The notes under the pieces are model-generated. The model made no database searches. It saw only the letters and a list, made by a program, of their open reading frames with translations, and was not told the DNA's origin. Positions 63,710-64,000 of a stretch of 64,000 nucleotides of DNA are shown here, in pieces. The first letter of the stretch is position 1, and the number at the start of each line of letters is the position of its first letter. The DNA is from Salarias fasciatus (taxonomy: Eukaryota; Chordata; Actinopteri; Blenniiformes; Blenniidae): assembly GCF_902148845.1 (NCBI RefSeq), contig NC_043748.1, positions 13,608,445 to 13,672,444 on the forward strand, written 5' to 3'. A program made the translations under genes and the position numbers.

Positions 63710-64000
63710 AGGGGCTGCATCATGCAAAATTCACTTTTTGTATGTTTTAACCTTGTTCTATAGTTGTGTACTCACCAATAACACTCCCAAAGCGCTTGGT
63801 GAGTTTCTCACAGGAAAAGACGTTTTCTCGTGTCTTTGCGTGTAGAGAAGCTAAAGCTAAAGAGCTAAAGCTAACCCTCAGAGAAGCTAACGCATGACGT
63901 ATTTGTTTTGAAGCGCTGATTGGCTGAGGTAGCTGTCAGTCAAAGTCCACAGGGGGAGAGGCGGGATTTTCAGTGAAACAGAGCGTTTTCTCTTCCGGGT
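63710..64000. mobile_element. TTAA-type MITE, left part, cut by the window end
   Basis: A TTAA at 63706-63709 is followed by AGGGGCTGCATCATGCAAAA, a typical left end of TTAA-targeting fish MITEs and similar in its first bases to the element at 490. The interior includes a tandem AGAGCTAAAGCTAA-like patch at 63846-63875. The other end is outside the window. Confidence 0.5.

Overview
This is a stretch of a ray-finned (teleost) fish genome. Genes have many short introns with GT-AG (one GC-AG) sites, proteins match vertebrate families almost residue for residue, and the repeats (Tc1/mariner, PIF/Harbinger, TTAA-flanked MITEs, L1-like and CR1/L2/Rex1-group LINE fragments) are typical of teleosts. 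Coding coordinates below come from reading splice sites by eye and checking that frames close across every intron; they were not checked by alignment.

Layout. 1-3.4 kb is a nest of transposon remnants: a Harbinger partner-protein tail on +, a TTAA-flanked MITE, the 3' end of an L1-like LINE on -, and the start of a Harbinger transposase on -. 3.4-5.2 kb holds the last three exons of rangap1 (+), whose upstream part lies outside the window. 5.9-9.7 kb is a complete chadl (chondroadherin-like, +). A tRNA-Gln(CTG) sits at 10.68 kb, just before a complete rbx1 (+, 10.95-13.0 kb). 13.5-14.5 kb is a dead Tc1-like transposon. 15.0-19.4 kb is st13 (-, Hsc70-interacting protein), arranged head to head with xpnpep3 (+, 20.6-28.3 kb), whose first intron carries a LINE fragment. 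28.3-31 kb is intergenic with decayed LINE-tail repeats. 31-33.1 kb is the GC/CT-rich 5' region of ep300, and 33.1-59.5 kb is a complete 30-exon ep300 (+) encoding about 2838 residues, followed by its 3' UTR to about 60.9 kb. The last 3 kb is repeat-bearing intergenic DNA ending in a second, cut-off TTAA-type MITE.

The six host genes belong to the block that surrounds EP300 on human 22q13 (RANGAP1, CHADL, EP300, RBX1, XPNPEP3, ST13), but in a different order, and L3MBTL2, which lies between EP300 and CHADL in human, is not present here. They are not an operon or a single pathway: SUMO/Ran transport (rangap1), cartilage matrix (chadl), cullin-RING ubiquitylation (rbx1), Hsp70 co-chaperone (st13), mitochondrial aminopeptidase (xpnpep3) and histone acetylation/coactivation (ep300).

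I found no undescribed system. The most useful oddities are a GC-AG intron and a NAGNAG acceptor next to each other in ep300, a very long polyglutamine-rich ep300 C-terminus, a rangap1 SUMO-site lysine placed exactly on an exon edge, the nested transposon cluster at the left end, and a short unexplained coding-like patch on the - strand in ep300 intron 2. No LTR, retroviral or Polinton-like element was recognised.
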